64,000 nucleotides of DNA from JBFHFS01 sp041583495. GTDB lineage: Bacteria; Bacteroidota; Bacteroidia; Bacteroidales; Marinilabiliaceae. The stretch covers positions 1-64,000 of the forward strand of contig JBFHFS010000031.1 of NCBI GenBank assembly GCA_041583495.1. Reading direction: 5' to 3'. The notes under the pieces were generated by a model. It was not told the origin of the DNA. It saw nothing but the letters and a program-made list of their open reading frames with translations, and did not search any database. Below are positions 11,401-17,786 of the stretch, one piece after another (the stretch's first letter is position 1; each line of letters starts with the position of its first letter). The position numbers and the translations under genes are program-made.

Positions 11401-11535
11401 CTTTTTATCCATCAATGGTTTTACCGCCTCAATATGAGGTGGCTCCAGGTTTGCCCGGTCCTGTTTGGGCTGACAAGCCATTAGCCCAAGCAAAACAGAC
11501 AAAAGAATAAGGATGGTATTATTTTGCATCATCAT
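2431..11535 (-). CDS. Giant SpvB/TcB-like RHS-repeat lipoprotein with polymorphic C-terminal tip
   Basis: This 3034-residue protein starts with a lipoprotein signal (MMMQNN..., lipobox LMAC, Cys21). Residues ~250-300 match the SpvB / Tc-toxin B N-terminal region (YPFNIPPGRKGMQPSLGLQY, GYGWSL). Several FG-GAP/VCBS-type calcium-binding motifs follow, including DINGDGLPD, DFNGDGLVD, DLNGDRYPD, DMNGDGLQD and DVNGDGFPD. From about residue 1800 to 2840 there are many YD/RHS repeats (YDAYGN, YDKLGR, YTYDEN) that should form the RHS cocoon. The core ends with YGARYYDAKECRFYGVDPLA and NPVNFIDPLGLD. The last ~195 residues are the variable tip, which I cannot assign; it has an aromatic C-terminus. Typical RHS proteins of this class are 1500-3000 residues. 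The first ATG of three in a row is taken as start. The middle (about bases 6700-9600) and the tip are more AT-rich than the RHS repeats. A secreted or surface-delivered toxin is the family expectation. Confidence 0.9.
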   Translation of the reverse strand: MMMQNNTILILLSVLLGLMACQPKQDRANLEPPHIEAVKPLMDKKDSIRHDPIANSANQIKAATANKIREALPKTVNKPVIKRFTPQRDDTLKVMRARLYVPKGSLERDKTLSVTLLKMSELPMLPKGLVNVTDSAAGFRFLPHGEHFKKLAAKVVIPFDTTLIPPGYTTKDIHTYYYDEARKQWTALPTDTVCESDELALAYTTHFTDMINGIIKVPESPETQGYAPNSITDIKAANPATGIMAMAPPSATQSGAASLSYPFNIPPGRKGMQPSLGLQYSSEGREGWVGYGWSLFIPTIDIETRWGVPLFDTEVESESYLVMGQQLTAQAHRTPDVSRTAEKQFYPRVEGSFSRIIRHGDSPKNYWWQVTDKSGTTHFFGGVDDALNENAVVRNTNQDIVQWALVETRNVYGDFVRYTYEMAGGMLYPTLVNYTGRGDDTGVYRVELNRHPDASVTRKDKTSNGRLGFLQYNNQQLNEVKVYFKEELLRSYQLNYREGAFGKTLLAGVTEKDGEGNDFNTHTFDYYNDVEDGLYGEAQEWDAGNDKLTDYFSGKTGYTSDLSAICGGYSNGSSAGGGVMVGVGWGSSKLTVNAGVVLVYSKNENKGMVSLVDINGDGLPDKVFIQGFYLYYRPNISNNQTTGEKFGEKIKISGMNQFSYSESKVSSRNINTGVGVNVFKSKYFDLGGGMSIDKAKSTDVIKVYLSDFNGDGLVDIANNGTVYFNYIAPDGHPHFTPSSTPTPNPISGTDLSGIDDGFMPDYEAERKEMEEEQPLLDVVRVWRAPYSGTVTVTGNVALTATALEWQGYPGTPDGIIASIQHQDGLLWKDSIMSVGKTLIPQVPNLAIQAGEMLLFRLQSRYSGALDEVKWSPEINYNNILSEVDTLDENGIDRYRYDAETDVVFCGQPLITLATSGEVNLSLPYNKQPTSDDVDLVIQQFSNLEDTVTEIYRQKLEANQQEINNTNSLSLNIAPNDTVQLYFTIESTTQIDWTKIVWKPKAICSSTGEEYYAAPEILAMYNKPVYSVKKHRIDTQSVVDEDEDVKANPTIGSVALSDLSNLPDPNTRISSDTTFSFASAIRAIPFLKISEFEDEDSTYTHIQLSLRDSIGIFVKHEDFIDGKDLIGDTLLIDSVYEGSNVLATFFSSLEINSVSSAGLRLLREKVATISDVYPDPSDSSKTITYIYTESNLVECDTLPALVYSKFNRADLGNFYRGWGQFAWDGRLKEVIDTDELKYDEAKYEDLNNNTANDTAFISSHFGDGESLYLMSFMPAKERYQSVSEYAYISHQLQSASRIGAPEIVVDSIDFPTDGKGLAAPVQKSRSVTQTISAHGFVASYSNSDIESQYVMSAIDLNGDRYPDWVSESGDNVKTQYTASSGALSSLVPVHSFGVPSTQGKAYALGLGNGAKVWAKEKKDDGSTSESKNAAFGCQETSFNPSISGNYSQNKDFTEKEWIDMNGDGLQDMAFNDGTVLFNTGYGFTNEYTFGHSAINENTSNTFGGGGGVSIPITGFVKISGGISFSSNTTENDFRITDINGDGLPDLIKEGEVAYNTGLGFSSFVSWKDGFMTKSKSTSMCTNGDLAYPIAIPLPFKIILTITPSVIGSQTKGVSRTLQQIMDVNGDGFPDLVESDENSKLTVRLNKMGHTNLLKTVHRPYGATMTVDYKDVGNTYDLPQNKTVMASVEVKTNMPENGATRMLTLFDYEDGYYDRYERDFFGFGQVKTTQIDTENEDKPYRTVIQSYDNRSFTTKNNLKSEVLEDADAFALKSTVNNYTLVTQPHDAQSIFPALTQTVVETREPGSSEVMRTSESYEYDAYGNITQYTSSVGGEDIVSEIAYHTITDKRILNIPQSIRVTTAEGEVRKRETDVDAMGNITQIRQFNTGYVANYDLTYDAYGNLTRLTRPENYKGERMYYAYTYDEVLHTLVTSVTDAFGYASSTRYDYKWAVPLETIDLNGHPMRYTYDNQGRMTSVTAPYELDTNAPYTIAFEYVTDAAVPYARTSHYDAQTGGSIDTYNFVDALMRPVQVKKTSVVYDGSADQTVMTVSGRVQYDAFGRAVKAYLPTQEPLSNATQYSTTTDDVAPTQTDYDVQDRAIKVTLPDGATTTTAFEMLPHDGQTMLATTLTDALGRSSTTYTDGRERTRTTLQRLKDEEVVVSYRYNPIGELLEVTHPNMHKTTYTYDKLGRKLSVNQPDAGLTTFTYDQANNLRTKQTPNLRKNIQEGGYITYEYSFERLQEILYPKNIYNRVSYTYGEPGADYNRAGRLTLVEDGSGGEAYYYGKMGEVTKTVKTIMLSLTDIRTYVWAAEYDSWNRVKSMTYPDNEVVTYQYNAAGTLQSISAEKEGESYPIITHQGYDKFGQMVYRKAGNGTETTYIYDPIRQRLQNMTLTAQGAEIMNNTYRYDAVDNILGITNTAAPQGEIGGTYAHTYGYDDLNRLITATGNSKEADYTLAMQYDKMGNPLEKNQTVNGSTVASSHTYHYLYNGTKPNAASMIGDNKYSYDENGNPTLREDTVSNSYRQMLWDEENRLTMLSDDGYTSRYTYNHSGERVIKSHGGSTGVFINANPQGILYHDADNYTLYVSPYMVVSKDRFTKHYYSGTQRVGSKIGVGDFNNLYITGSTNVTAGQKDYAERMTLIESARNDYYSGLGIPPGPPTAKGVWGEPEATGQALTSTTLGNYDIPDNWPQPPVKNQPGDVPGPPVQYGPAVNPEAVAPGYGFNQSLPQREDDIYFYHSDHLGSTSYVTDADANPTQFVCYMPFGEAFVDEHTTRPSMPYKFNGKEQDQETGLYYYGARYYDAKECRFYGVDPLAEQHPNYNPVAYCYNNPVNFIDPLGLDTLSHGATGVKAGDVYNNGDGTYTPAQSTQLNEVTVNPQVQNNQNPRDDKSLIREQENFVVPMDNTRISPDYLARGGNPVGYDQNGGLIIFGNSNWQPKERARHVDGQPIDMSYSAPIQYKMIGWFIGFMQPYSNPQEWNDGDTIILNWNYRVVPALTIMKINNTDTTFTPIRDGVTPPYGYKPPTSYDYYKRIK
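2911..3052 (-). repeat. RHS core/tip junction repeat, copy 1 (within full RHS gene)
   Basis: This segment encodes the last residues of the RHS core and the first ~35 residues of the tip. It is nearly identical to 1543-1683. Beyond base 2911 the two tips are unrelated. Confidence 0.8.
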
Positions 11536-11653
11536 AGACCTTTAAATACTAATTCATTAAACCCGTAGGAGTCCTCCTTCCTCTTTTTTTCTAAACCCTC
11601 AACCTTTGGTTCTTTTCTCTTCACTTTCGCCTTTCCACTTTTTCCACCTTTAG

Positions 11654-11830
11654 GGTTGGTCCCCGTCAGGGACCAGGATAGAGGTGCTTTAATCACCCCC
11701 GGCAGCTTTCATGCTGCGCATTTCGCGCCGGGGGCTATTCACGTTGGTCCCCTTCAGGGACCCGGGATGTACCTTTTTTGCTTTCCCTTCGACAGGCTCA
11801 AAACTAAAGCTGCTATGAGCCATCAGCTCC
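11654..11830 (-). repeat. ~180-bp composite palindromic intergenic element, copy A
   Basis: Read on the minus strand, the element starts with AGCTCATAGCAGCTTTAG-like sequence (here with a small insertion), followed by CCTGTCGAAGGGAAAG, a GGTCCCTGA..GGGGACC stem, a large stem-loop formed by CCCCCGGC / GCCGGGGG around a GCGCGAAATGCGC palindrome, and a terminal CAGGTCCCTGACGGGGACCA stem. The same order of modules occurs at 20321-20490 and 59217-59382. No coding potential is seen. It lies between the RHS gene and the T9SS protein gene. Confidence 0.8.
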
Positions 11831-11864
11831 TTTAATCTTCATCATTAATCACCTTTTCCACCCT

Positions 11865-12007
11865 TTTCTACCTTTTCCTACCTTTTTTACCCTTTCTTCA
11901 CTCCTTTCATCTTTCACCCTTTTCCCTTTTCCACCTTTTCCCTTTTTCACCTTTTCACTTTTCCACCCTTTTCACTTTTTCACCTTTTCACTTTTCCACC
12001 CTTTTCA
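11865..12007 (-). repeat. GTGAAAAAGG-type purine array at the 3' end of the T9SS gene
   Basis: On the minus strand this is an irregular array of GTGAAAAAG / GTGGAAAAG units about 140 bp long. The stop codon TGA of the upstream gene (12005-12007) is part of the first unit (AAAGGTGAAAAGGGTGG). The same array type follows genes ending at 20255 and 24639. No gene is seen in this stretch. Confidence 0.8.
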
Positions 12008-13873
12008 CCTTTCCCTCATCACCTTCACAGTCTTCCTCTCTCCACCGCCATAAACTGTCACCAGCCACATTCCTTTATCTGGAAAATGGCATGTCATTAA
12101 ATAATAGTTGCTTCCCGAGAATTGTTCCTTGCTCTCCACCCGCCCGGCAGGTGAGGTGATCGTTACAGTTATGGCTCCTTCCTGAACCAATTGAACCTTT
12201 AAAGTGGCTTGTCCTTGCACGGTTGGGTTGGGTGAAACCTGCACATGCTTTAAAAATTCATCGGGCAACAGACGCACCTCAGCCTCGCGAAGCGTGCTGC
12301 ACCCCAGGCCATTGGTTACCGATAACAGATATACGCCGGCCTCTTCCACTGATAAACAGGGGGTGTAGTCGCATTCGCCATTGGGTTTTTGCCATTGAAA
12401 ATAGTAATCCGAAGGGGAGTTCATCCCTGTCGACCCATCGAGTATAAGCGATGAGCCGCTTTTCAAAGAGACCGCATCAAAGGTGGTCACCTGATCCATA
12501 TCGGCATTGGCCAACAAAAACGCCTGTTTATAGGTTCTGTTTTGTTGGTCGCTCACCAGCAATTGGTAATTACCCTGTTCCAACTCACTGAAGAAAAAGA
12601 TACGCTGGTCGCCATTCCCCTGCGCAACAAGCTCTCCCTCCTTTAACAGTTGCACTTGATAAGGGGCTTCACCACCCACCATCTCAGCGGTTAATCCACC
12701 CGGCTGGTTTGTGCTGCAGATGGGCGGAACCATATTGACGGCCGCAAACATCCGGGGAGCTGCTATCAGCGTGAAGTAATCGTATCCACTGCCATTCTCA
12801 TCCCATGTTATTTCTTCGAACTTTTGTGTGCCGGTTATCTTTGATTGGTTGGCATAGTATCTCGATTGCCCAGTTGGATATGTCCCATCGCCGCTATCGT
12901 CGATGGCCAGCCAGAATATCTCGTCGTCTTCAAGGGGATACATCTCCTCGAGATAGGTGTCGGTGAAGGTTACGGTAGTCTGTTTATCTATAAAATTTCC
13001 TGTTACAGCAGCGACCCACCCACGTTGGAGCCTGGGAATTTCTCCTCGGTTTCGAACCATTGTAAGGGGCTGTTGATTATCTCCCCATATCAGGAAATCC
13101 TGGTCTTCCAGCTCCGAAGCAGCCATCTCGAGCATTTGAGGGGTTTCGGAGCTTCCCGATTTGAGCTGCATCAGACCCGACAGATCATCGCGGCCAAGGC
13201 CGGCAATGGACCCCGCATAAGAGCCAAACTTTTGTGCATCCCATATTATTTCACCCTTGCCATTTAAGTAGGAGGTGGGGTAGGTTTGACTCAGCGAAAT
13301 TCCATATTTTATGGCCAGGTAACTCTCCACCCGCATGCGTTCCTGAAACGACAACACCCTGTTGTACAACACAAACTCGGGCAGCGCACCTTTGAAGTCG
13401 CTAACCGGTACTTGATCTTTTGCCATGGTGCCGATGTGAACAAGCGTTTTTCCGGTTACGGTGTCCGTCGATGCCCGTTTCCGATAATAGGTTGAGATCT
13501 GAGGAATGGCCGATGGTCTATTTTGAAAATTGATATACTTAAATTCATCTAACCCGGCCATGCGCCGGTTGGTCATCACTACCTGTATGGCACTGTCGTT
13601 GCCCATACTCCAAAGGGCCTGTTCCCGGGTAGTGTCGCACATGGAAACACAAAAAAAAGTCAACCCCTCCAGCAACGAACTTTGTGATGAAAAAACCATT
13701 GTATCTTGCGTATTATCATAAGGGTCTATGGCATTATAATTAATTTCAATACTCCTGGTATTTTGAACCGCAAGGGGTTTTACCCACGATACATGACCTG
13801 TTACCCCGCCTGGGTTTTGTGCCCAGATCAGAAGAGGTGCCATAAAAATTAAACAACTAAGTGCCGCTCGCAT
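12005..13873 (-). CDS. T9SS-sorted surface protein with LamG/DUF8202-like region
   Basis: This 622-residue protein has a signal peptide (residues 1-18, ending FMAPLLIWAQ). Residues ~130-240 contain the pattern FVLYNRVLSFQERMRVESYL followed by AIKYGISL, which is characteristic of LamG-like/DUF8202-type Bacteroidota surface proteins. Residues ~385-470 look like a SprB/PKD-type repeat (CSTNQPGGLTAEMVGGEAPY). The C-terminus (540-622) has the type A T9SS sorting signature: VSPNPT, a TSPAGRV turn, and a final KGMWLVTVYGG ... KTVKVMRER. It should be exported and attached to the cell surface. It lies in the same direction as two barrel genes upstream and the RHS gene downstream, a neighbourhood that suggests a surface assembly. 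Its final codons and its stop codon merge with a GTGAAA-type repeat array. Confidence 0.85.
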   Translation of the reverse strand: MRAALSCLIFMAPLLIWAQNPGGVTGHVSWVKPLAVQNTRSIEINYNAIDPYDNTQDTMVFSSQSSLLEGLTFFCVSMCDTTREQALWSMGNDSAIQVVMTNRRMAGLDEFKYINFQNRPSAIPQISTYYRKRASTDTVTGKTLVHIGTMAKDQVPVSDFKGALPEFVLYNRVLSFQERMRVESYLAIKYGISLSQTYPTSYLNGKGEIIWDAQKFGSYAGSIAGLGRDDLSGLMQLKSGSSETPQMLEMAASELEDQDFLIWGDNQQPLTMVRNRGEIPRLQRGWVAAVTGNFIDKQTTVTFTDTYLEEMYPLEDDEIFWLAIDDSGDGTYPTGQSRYYANQSKITGTQKFEEITWDENGSGYDYFTLIAAPRMFAAVNMVPPICSTNQPGGLTAEMVGGEAPYQVQLLKEGELVAQGNGDQRIFFFSELEQGNYQLLVSDQQNRTYKQAFLLANADMDQVTTFDAVSLKSGSSLILDGSTGMNSPSDYYFQWQKPNGECDYTPCLSVEEAGVYLLSVTNGLGCSTLREAEVRLLPDEFLKHVQVSPNPTVQGQATLKVQLVQEGAITVTITSPAGRVESKEQFSGSNYYLMTCHFPDKGMWLVTVYGGGERKTVKVMRER

Positions 13874-13999
13874 AGGTTATTACTTTATAATACTTTCCTG
13901 GCTCTTAAAGATCATAAGTTATCGATCACTAACTGTTTATTGCTTGTCCTAAAGGGTGTTAGCATCTTTCAATATTTTCATATCCTCCTTTTAGCATCA

Positions 14000-14017
14000 G
14001 TCCCGAACCATCGGGAC
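14000..14017. terminator. Short perfect stem-loop after the barrel operon
   Basis: GTCCCGA-ACCA-TCGGGAC forms a 7-bp perfect stem 26 bp after the stop of the minus-strand barrel gene at 14043. There is no T-run after it, so it may be a processing site or a small palindromic repeat rather than an intrinsic terminator. Confidence 0.35.
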
Positions 14018-14042
14018 AGAAGTTGGACCTTATAGACAGACT

Positions 14043-14780
14043 CTAATAAAATCCTGTTCGACTAACAGCCCACCCCACAGCAACCTGCAACGATCGGGCA
14101 TTGTTGGTCACTTCACTAAACTTATAGGGGTTGACCCCTGTCTCAACCAAATCGGTAAAGCCATATAAATAAGAGGCCCGCACACTCAATCCAAACTTGA
14201 ACTCATAACCCAGCACCGCACCGGCCGATACATTGGCTCGCCCTTTTAACGCTTGCCGTATGTGCTCCTCGCTCTGTAAATCCTGCGCCATCGAACCGGT
14301 TGAGGATTGATAAGCGATGCCCGATGAACTGTTTAAACAGACGCCCATGTTGGCGCCTACACCCACCATTAACCCCCGGTACAAATAAACCTTCGTGTAC
14401 AAGCCCAATCCCAGATAGTGATATTGAAAATTAAAGGTCTCACTGGATGCCGTTTCCAGTGAGTTCTTGTCCACATCAACGGCTGTTTGCATGTAGCTCA
14501 GTGCACCCTCGAAGGCTATTTGTGTCTCCTCGAAACGGAAATGACTAAAAAGCGAAACAGCTGGTGAATAGCTGGTCTTTTCCGAAAATTCATAGGTGGG
14601 CTTATTTTCATCGTTTACCAGCATGTTGCTTAAGTTGGTTACCGTACTATAATTGCCACCCACACGCAAACCAAACATCAGGTCATCGTGGTACTGAGCC
14701 CTGACAAGGTGGTTGCCTGCCACCAACAGTGTTATTATGCTGGTCAGGCGCAGTACCTTATTTAAACCTCTGGTCCTCAT
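14043..14780 (-). CDS. Outer-membrane beta-barrel protein (porin-family/PorT-like), paralogue 1
   Basis: This 245-residue protein has an N-terminal signal (ending HLVRAQ), then FGLRVGGNYSTV, the typical first strand of Bacteroidota porin-family (OMP_b-brl_2) barrels. Alternating aromatic strands follow (FHYLGLGLYTKVY-like segments) and the protein ends with a strand and terminal aromatic residue (VAVGWAVSRTGFY), as in an outer-membrane barrel. It is paralogous along its whole length to the gene just upstream, with which it overlaps by 4 bp (ATGA), so the two are co-translated. Function is unknown; the neighbourhood of T9SS and RHS surface proteins suggests a role in a surface complex (inference). 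Confidence 0.85.
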   Translation of the reverse strand: MRTRGLNKVLRLTSIITLLVAGNHLVRAQYHDDLMFGLRVGGNYSTVTNLSNMLVNDENKPTYEFSEKTSYSPAVSLFSHFRFEETQIAFEGALSYMQTAVDVDKNSLETASSETFNFQYHYLGLGLYTKVYLYRGLMVGVGANMGVCLNSSSGIAYQSSTGSMAQDLQSEEHIRQALKGRANVSAGAVLGYEFKFGLSVRASYLYGFTDLVETGVNPYKFSEVTNNARSLQVAVGWAVSRTGFY

Positions 14781-15523
14781 CTTCTGCGGCTGTCTTTTTT
14801 GTTTTTATCCATGGTAATAGCATACCCCACGGTTAGTTGAAAGGTGGAGACTTTGTTTTTTGGGTTGGTGAATTCATGGCGGTTAACCAGGGTCTCAACC
14901 ATGTCGTTAAGTCCCTGGTAATAGCTGATGTCAATACTCAAGCCCATGCCCAACTCGTAACTTCCTATTATCCCAAAATCGGTCGAGTTCAGCCCTTTTA
15001 TCACACTGCGTAACTCTCCTTGTGTTTCACTGTCGGAGGGTATCTCGCTATTGTCCCCCCAGTCGATTTCTGAGGCATTTGAAGTGTAGGTGAGATTCTC
15101 GGGCGATAGGTTAATTCCCAGGCGCAAACCGACACCCACATTAAAGCCCTTGATAACAGAGGTTTTAATGTAACCGCCTACCCCCAAATAATGATACCGG
15201 AACTTAGTGGTGTAGGTAAACTCTTTAATGTCGCTGTAAACCAGATCAGTAGCCTGCTGAAAGTAACTCAGCTGCCCCTCTAAGGCGATGGGTGATGGGT
15301 CGATGCGGTAATTCACAAATAACAGAGCGGTGGGACTTATGGATTCCTTCTCTTCGAATGAATAGCCCGAATAATAGTCTTCGCTCACAAAAATGGGCGA
15401 CAATTCAGATATTAATGATCGTGCAGCCCCTGCCTTAATGCCGAACACCAAATTACTGTTGTACTGTGCCCGGGAAGTCATAGCCATAGCACAAAACAGA
15501 AATATGACCCAGTACCTGTTCAT
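14777..15523 (-). CDS. Outer-membrane beta-barrel protein (porin-family/PorT-like), paralogue 2
   Basis: This 248-residue protein has a signal peptide (MNRYWVIFLFCAMAMTSRAQ) and then NSNLVFGIKAGAARSLISEL as first barrel strand. Strands such as FRYHYLGVGGYIKTSV align with the downstream paralogue (FQYHYLGLGLYTKVYL). It ends in a charged tail (MDKNKKDSRRR) after the last strand TFQLTVGYAIT, which is unusual for a barrel because the final residue is not aromatic. It overlaps both neighbours by 4 bp (ATGA), a sign of one operon. The tandem pair probably arose by gene duplication. Confidence 0.85.
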   Translation of the reverse strand: MNRYWVIFLFCAMAMTSRAQYNSNLVFGIKAGAARSLISELSPIFVSEDYYSGYSFEEKESISPTALLFVNYRIDPSPIALEGQLSYFQQATDLVYSDIKEFTYTTKFRYHYLGVGGYIKTSVIKGFNVGVGLRLGINLSPENLTYTSNASEIDWGDNSEIPSDSETQGELRSVIKGLNSTDFGIIGSYELGMGLSIDISYYQGLNDMVETLVNRHEFTNPKNKVSTFQLTVGYAITMDKNKKDSRRR

Positions 15524-15828
15524 CTGACTTCCATTAATAAGGTTTCGTCGAAAATGTGGTTGAGACCCACCTCCGGAAAGAAGGTGTAATGGCTGGTGGC
15601 TTCAAATGGATATTCGGGATAGGACGATTTAACTGCCTGAAGCGCCGACAGATCGGGGTGGATATAATGGTTGGTGCCAGCTTTGAAGGCCAATTCAGGA
15701 TGGTTGTCCTTTTTTAAGGAGGAGAGGGGTTGGCCCTTAGGATTTATGGCCATCCCTGAAAGCAGAATACAGGATAGGGGAAATGGTTCCGGGGACAGCA
15801 GCCCGTTTCGGACGTGAGGAGGCTTCAT
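15520..15828 (-). CDS. Small unknown protein at the head of the barrel operon
   Basis: The frame can open at 15894, but the ATG at 15828 (MKPPHVRNGL) gives a 102-residue product that I prefer. No family is recognised, and there is no clear signal peptide or membrane segment. The main support is a 4-bp ATGA overlap with the following barrel gene, matching the overlap between the two barrels. It may be a leader gene or a degraded fragment; the product is rich in Pro, His and Ser and has no obvious fold. Confidence 0.4.
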   Translation of the reverse strand: MKPPHVRNGLLSPEPFPLSCILLSGMAINPKGQPLSSLKKDNHPELAFKAGTNHYIHPDLSALQAVKSSYPEYPFEATSHYTFFPEVGLNHIFDETLLMEVR

Positions 15829-16239
15829 TATGTCAGGGTTAGGGTTAATCGCAAAAAAACGGCTTGTTTTTGAACAGTTAAGATATATATTCAAAAAACA
15901 AAATGCAAATTTTGTCTATAGGTTTAATGGTGAACAGATTTGGTTAAAAATGTTGGTCCCTAATTTACGAAGCAGTGAAGGCTTATAAACAGGAGGGTTC
16001 TATTGGTTATTAAATATGCGTCTAAATTAAATTCTACCTTAATATTTTTTATCGGTCAGGATTTTGAATCAATTATTACGGTTTTTCAATTTCCTGATGT
16101 TCTTTTATGGTTCGTGCAAGTCTTTATTCCTCAAAGACTTTCTGTGATCCCAAAAAATAAGACTGTTCCCCGGAAAATTTGCCAGGGGGTCGAAATCCTT
16201 ACCTTTTCCGGTTTGGGCCCCAATTTTTGATGGTCTCCA

Positions 16240-16270
16240 TTGCTTTAGCCCCGCTGATTTATTACATTTG
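16240..16270 (+). promoter_or_regulatory. Bacteroidota-type promoter (TTG ... TACATTTG)
   Basis: TTG at 16240-16242 and TACATTTG at 16263-16270 are separated by 20 bp, matching the Bacteroidota -33 TTG / -7 TAnnTTTG consensus. It lies 45 bp before the ATG at 16316 and would drive the coiled-coil gene and the coupled small peptide. Confidence 0.6.
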
Positions 16271-16315
16271 TTTAACGGTCATCATAAGTTTTCTATGTAT
16301 TTAAACAATCATCTC

Positions 16316-16687
16316 ATGAAGGAAGGTGTAATTCATCTGGTTGATCTTGATTTTGAATACAAGATTTGGAAAAACAGGTTGGAGGGTTTTCTGAAGGATC
16401 TGAAGATTATCCGAAAACGAAATCAGTCGATCGAAAGCGGACAGGGCGCCCCGGAGCTTAATGCCGTTGAATTGATGATCCTGGATGAGCATGAAGCTCA
16501 ATTAAAAAAGATGATGGGGCGTCTGGTGGTTCAGGAGCAGGAGTTGCAATTTTACAATAAGGATTTTCCCATCACCACTTTGCATCAATATATCACTGAG
16601 CATATGGAGTTAAGGGATCGAATGGAGCGGCTCACCCAGAGTTTTCAGGCTAAGATGACCGACTTGGTGGAGGCCTTGAGGATATGA
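16316..16687 (+). CDS. Unknown small alpha-helical/coiled-coil protein
   Basis: Starting at the ATG at 16316 (MKEGVIHLVDLDFEYKIW) the product has 123 residues; an upstream ATG at 16268 is in frame but lies across the predicted promoter. The sequence is charged and helical, with heptad-like stretches at about 20-55 and 60-120 (ELMILDEHEAQLKKMMGRLV, then ELRDRMERLTQSFQAKM). There is no signal or membrane segment. The family is not recognised. Its stop codon overlaps the start of a 31-residue membrane peptide (ATGA), so the two are probably co-translated, and an AraC-type regulator follows. Confidence 0.65.
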   Translation: MKEGVIHLVDLDFEYKIWKNRLEGFLKDLKIIRKRNQSIESGQGAPELNAVELMILDEHEAQLKKMMGRLVVQEQELQFYNKDFPITTLHQYITEHMELRDRMERLTQSFQAKMTDLVEALRI

Positions 16688-16779
16688 AGCGATTAATGAT
16701 GCTTTGCGGGTTTTCCATATCTCTGATGGGGGTTCTGATCCATTTCCATAACTTAGGAGTTCAATATGTCTCTCTCTAA
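16684..16779 (+). CDS. 31-residue single-pass membrane peptide
   Basis: The ATG at 16684 overlaps the previous stop (ATGA). The peptide MKRLMMLCGFSISLMGVLIH... is one hydrophobic helix (about residues 4-20) followed by a short polar end, and stops at 16779. Translational coupling and the membrane-helix composition support a real gene, but it is very short and I do not recognise it. It ends just before the likely start of the AraC-type regulator at 16787. Confidence 0.5.
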   Translation: MKRLMMLCGFSISLMGVLIHFHNLGVQYVSL

Positions 16780-16786
16780 CCATAAT

Positions 16787-17368
16787 ATGGATTTCTCCTT
16801 GAAGGTAAAAAACCTGCGGAGTTTGAGCTGTATGCACCTGTTGCGCGATAAGCTTAAGTCCGAGGGGTTTAAGGTGGTTGCTATCCAGCCCGGCATAATC
16901 CAGATTTCCGGCAGGCCATCCCCAACGGAGCAAGCCCGATTGGTCCATCTACTTACCACCTTTGGATTTGACCCTATTGGGGATAAAGAACTTCTTCTGG
17001 TGGAAGAAATAAAGCAGGCGGTGCATGAGTTAATATATGAAATGAACAATGTGGATTCTGTGGTCCGAAAATCGGAATATCTGGTGGAAAAGCTTAATAG
17101 AAGTTATTCAACCCTATCACGCATTTTTTCCCTTCATTCGGCCATTACTCTCGAAAAATACATCATCCTTCAGAAGATCGGGCGCATCCGGGAGTTGATC
17201 GACGATGGCGAATTGAGCCTTAGTGAGATCGCTTTTATGATGGACTACAATAGTGTGCAGTACCTTTCTTTTCAATTCAAGAGTGTCACAGGCTTTTCCG
17301 TTTCCGAGTATAAGCAAACCCCGGAAATACTTGAACCATTCCTGGCTGAGTTAGCACTTGCTAAATAG
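16787..17368 (+). CDS. AraC-type helix-turn-helix regulator with short N-terminal sensor-like domain
   Basis: The product is about 193 residues. The C-terminal part (about 95-185) is an AraC-type DNA-binding domain: ITLEKYIILQKIGRIRELI, then LSLSEIAFMMDYNSVQYLSF and QFKSVTGFSVSEYK. The N-terminal ~65 residues (VKNLRSLSCMHLLRDKLKSE followed by GFKVVAIQPGIIQI) follow the beta-alpha-beta pattern of the small heavy-metal-associated-like domain that precedes AraC domains in a common Bacteroidota group of short regulators; one Cys is present where the family has Arg-Cys. The start at 16787 (MDFSLKVKN) matches that family better than the ATG at 16766, which overlaps the upstream 31-residue ORF. The target is unknown; the PqqD/ATP-grasp cassette 160 bp downstream is a candidate. 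Confidence 0.85.
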   Translation: MDFSLKVKNLRSLSCMHLLRDKLKSEGFKVVAIQPGIIQISGRPSPTEQARLVHLLTTFGFDPIGDKELLLVEEIKQAVHELIYEMNNVDSVVRKSEYLVEKLNRSYSTLSRIFSLHSAITLEKYIILQKIGRIRELIDDGELSLSEIAFMMDYNSVQYLSFQFKSVTGFSVSEYKQTPEILEPFLAELALAK

Positions 17369-17530
17369 AATTTAAGCCAAAAAGTGTTCAGTATTTAACC
17401 CTGCTGATGGCAGAATGTCAAAATTCTATAACATATAGTTAAAAAAGCGTAACAACTACCTTAGGGTTTTTTGGCAATTTTGTTTTAACATTTTGAGGCG
17501 TTGTTATTAATGGAATAAAATTATCGCAGT

Positions 17531-17776
17531 ATGAAGCTAAGAAGTAATCTGGCCATCAGTGAAAGTGGCTTTTTATTTGACGCGGGCACAGGCGAATCTT
17601 TTTCGCTCAACCCTACCGGATATGCTATTCTGGAACTCCTGAGAAAGGGTAAGTCCGACGCCGAGGTTAAAGCCTGGGTGCTGGAACGTTACGATGTGAA
17701 TCCTTCTGACTTTGAGCGACTCTATTTCGATTTTGTCAGAAGCCTTCATCAATATGGTTTTTTTGAAAAAGATTGA
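17531..17776 (+). CDS. PqqD-family small chaperone-like protein
   Basis: This 81-residue protein matches the PqqD fold: a short beta region (FLFDAGTGESFSLNPTGYAI), the LNPTGYAILELL helix, a linker, then AWVLERYDVNPSDFERLYFD and a final winged-helix end (FVRSLHQYGFF). PqqD proteins bind ribosomal precursor peptides and present them to modifying enzymes, usually a radical-SAM protein. Here no radical-SAM gene is nearby; instead an ATP-grasp gene starts 10 bp after the stop. It probably forms the first gene of a three-gene operon. What it binds is unknown: no obvious precursor peptide is adjacent. Confidence 0.8.
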   Translation: MKLRSNLAISESGFLFDAGTGESFSLNPTGYAILELLRKGKSDAEVKAWVLERYDVNPSDFERLYFDFVRSLHQYGFFEKD

Positions 17777-17786
17777 TCGTAACACC

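Noticed and set aside
16003..16230. 75-codon frame in the gap before the coiled-coil gene
   Set aside because: No recognisable motif, no coupling to neighbours and it ends before the predicted promoter.
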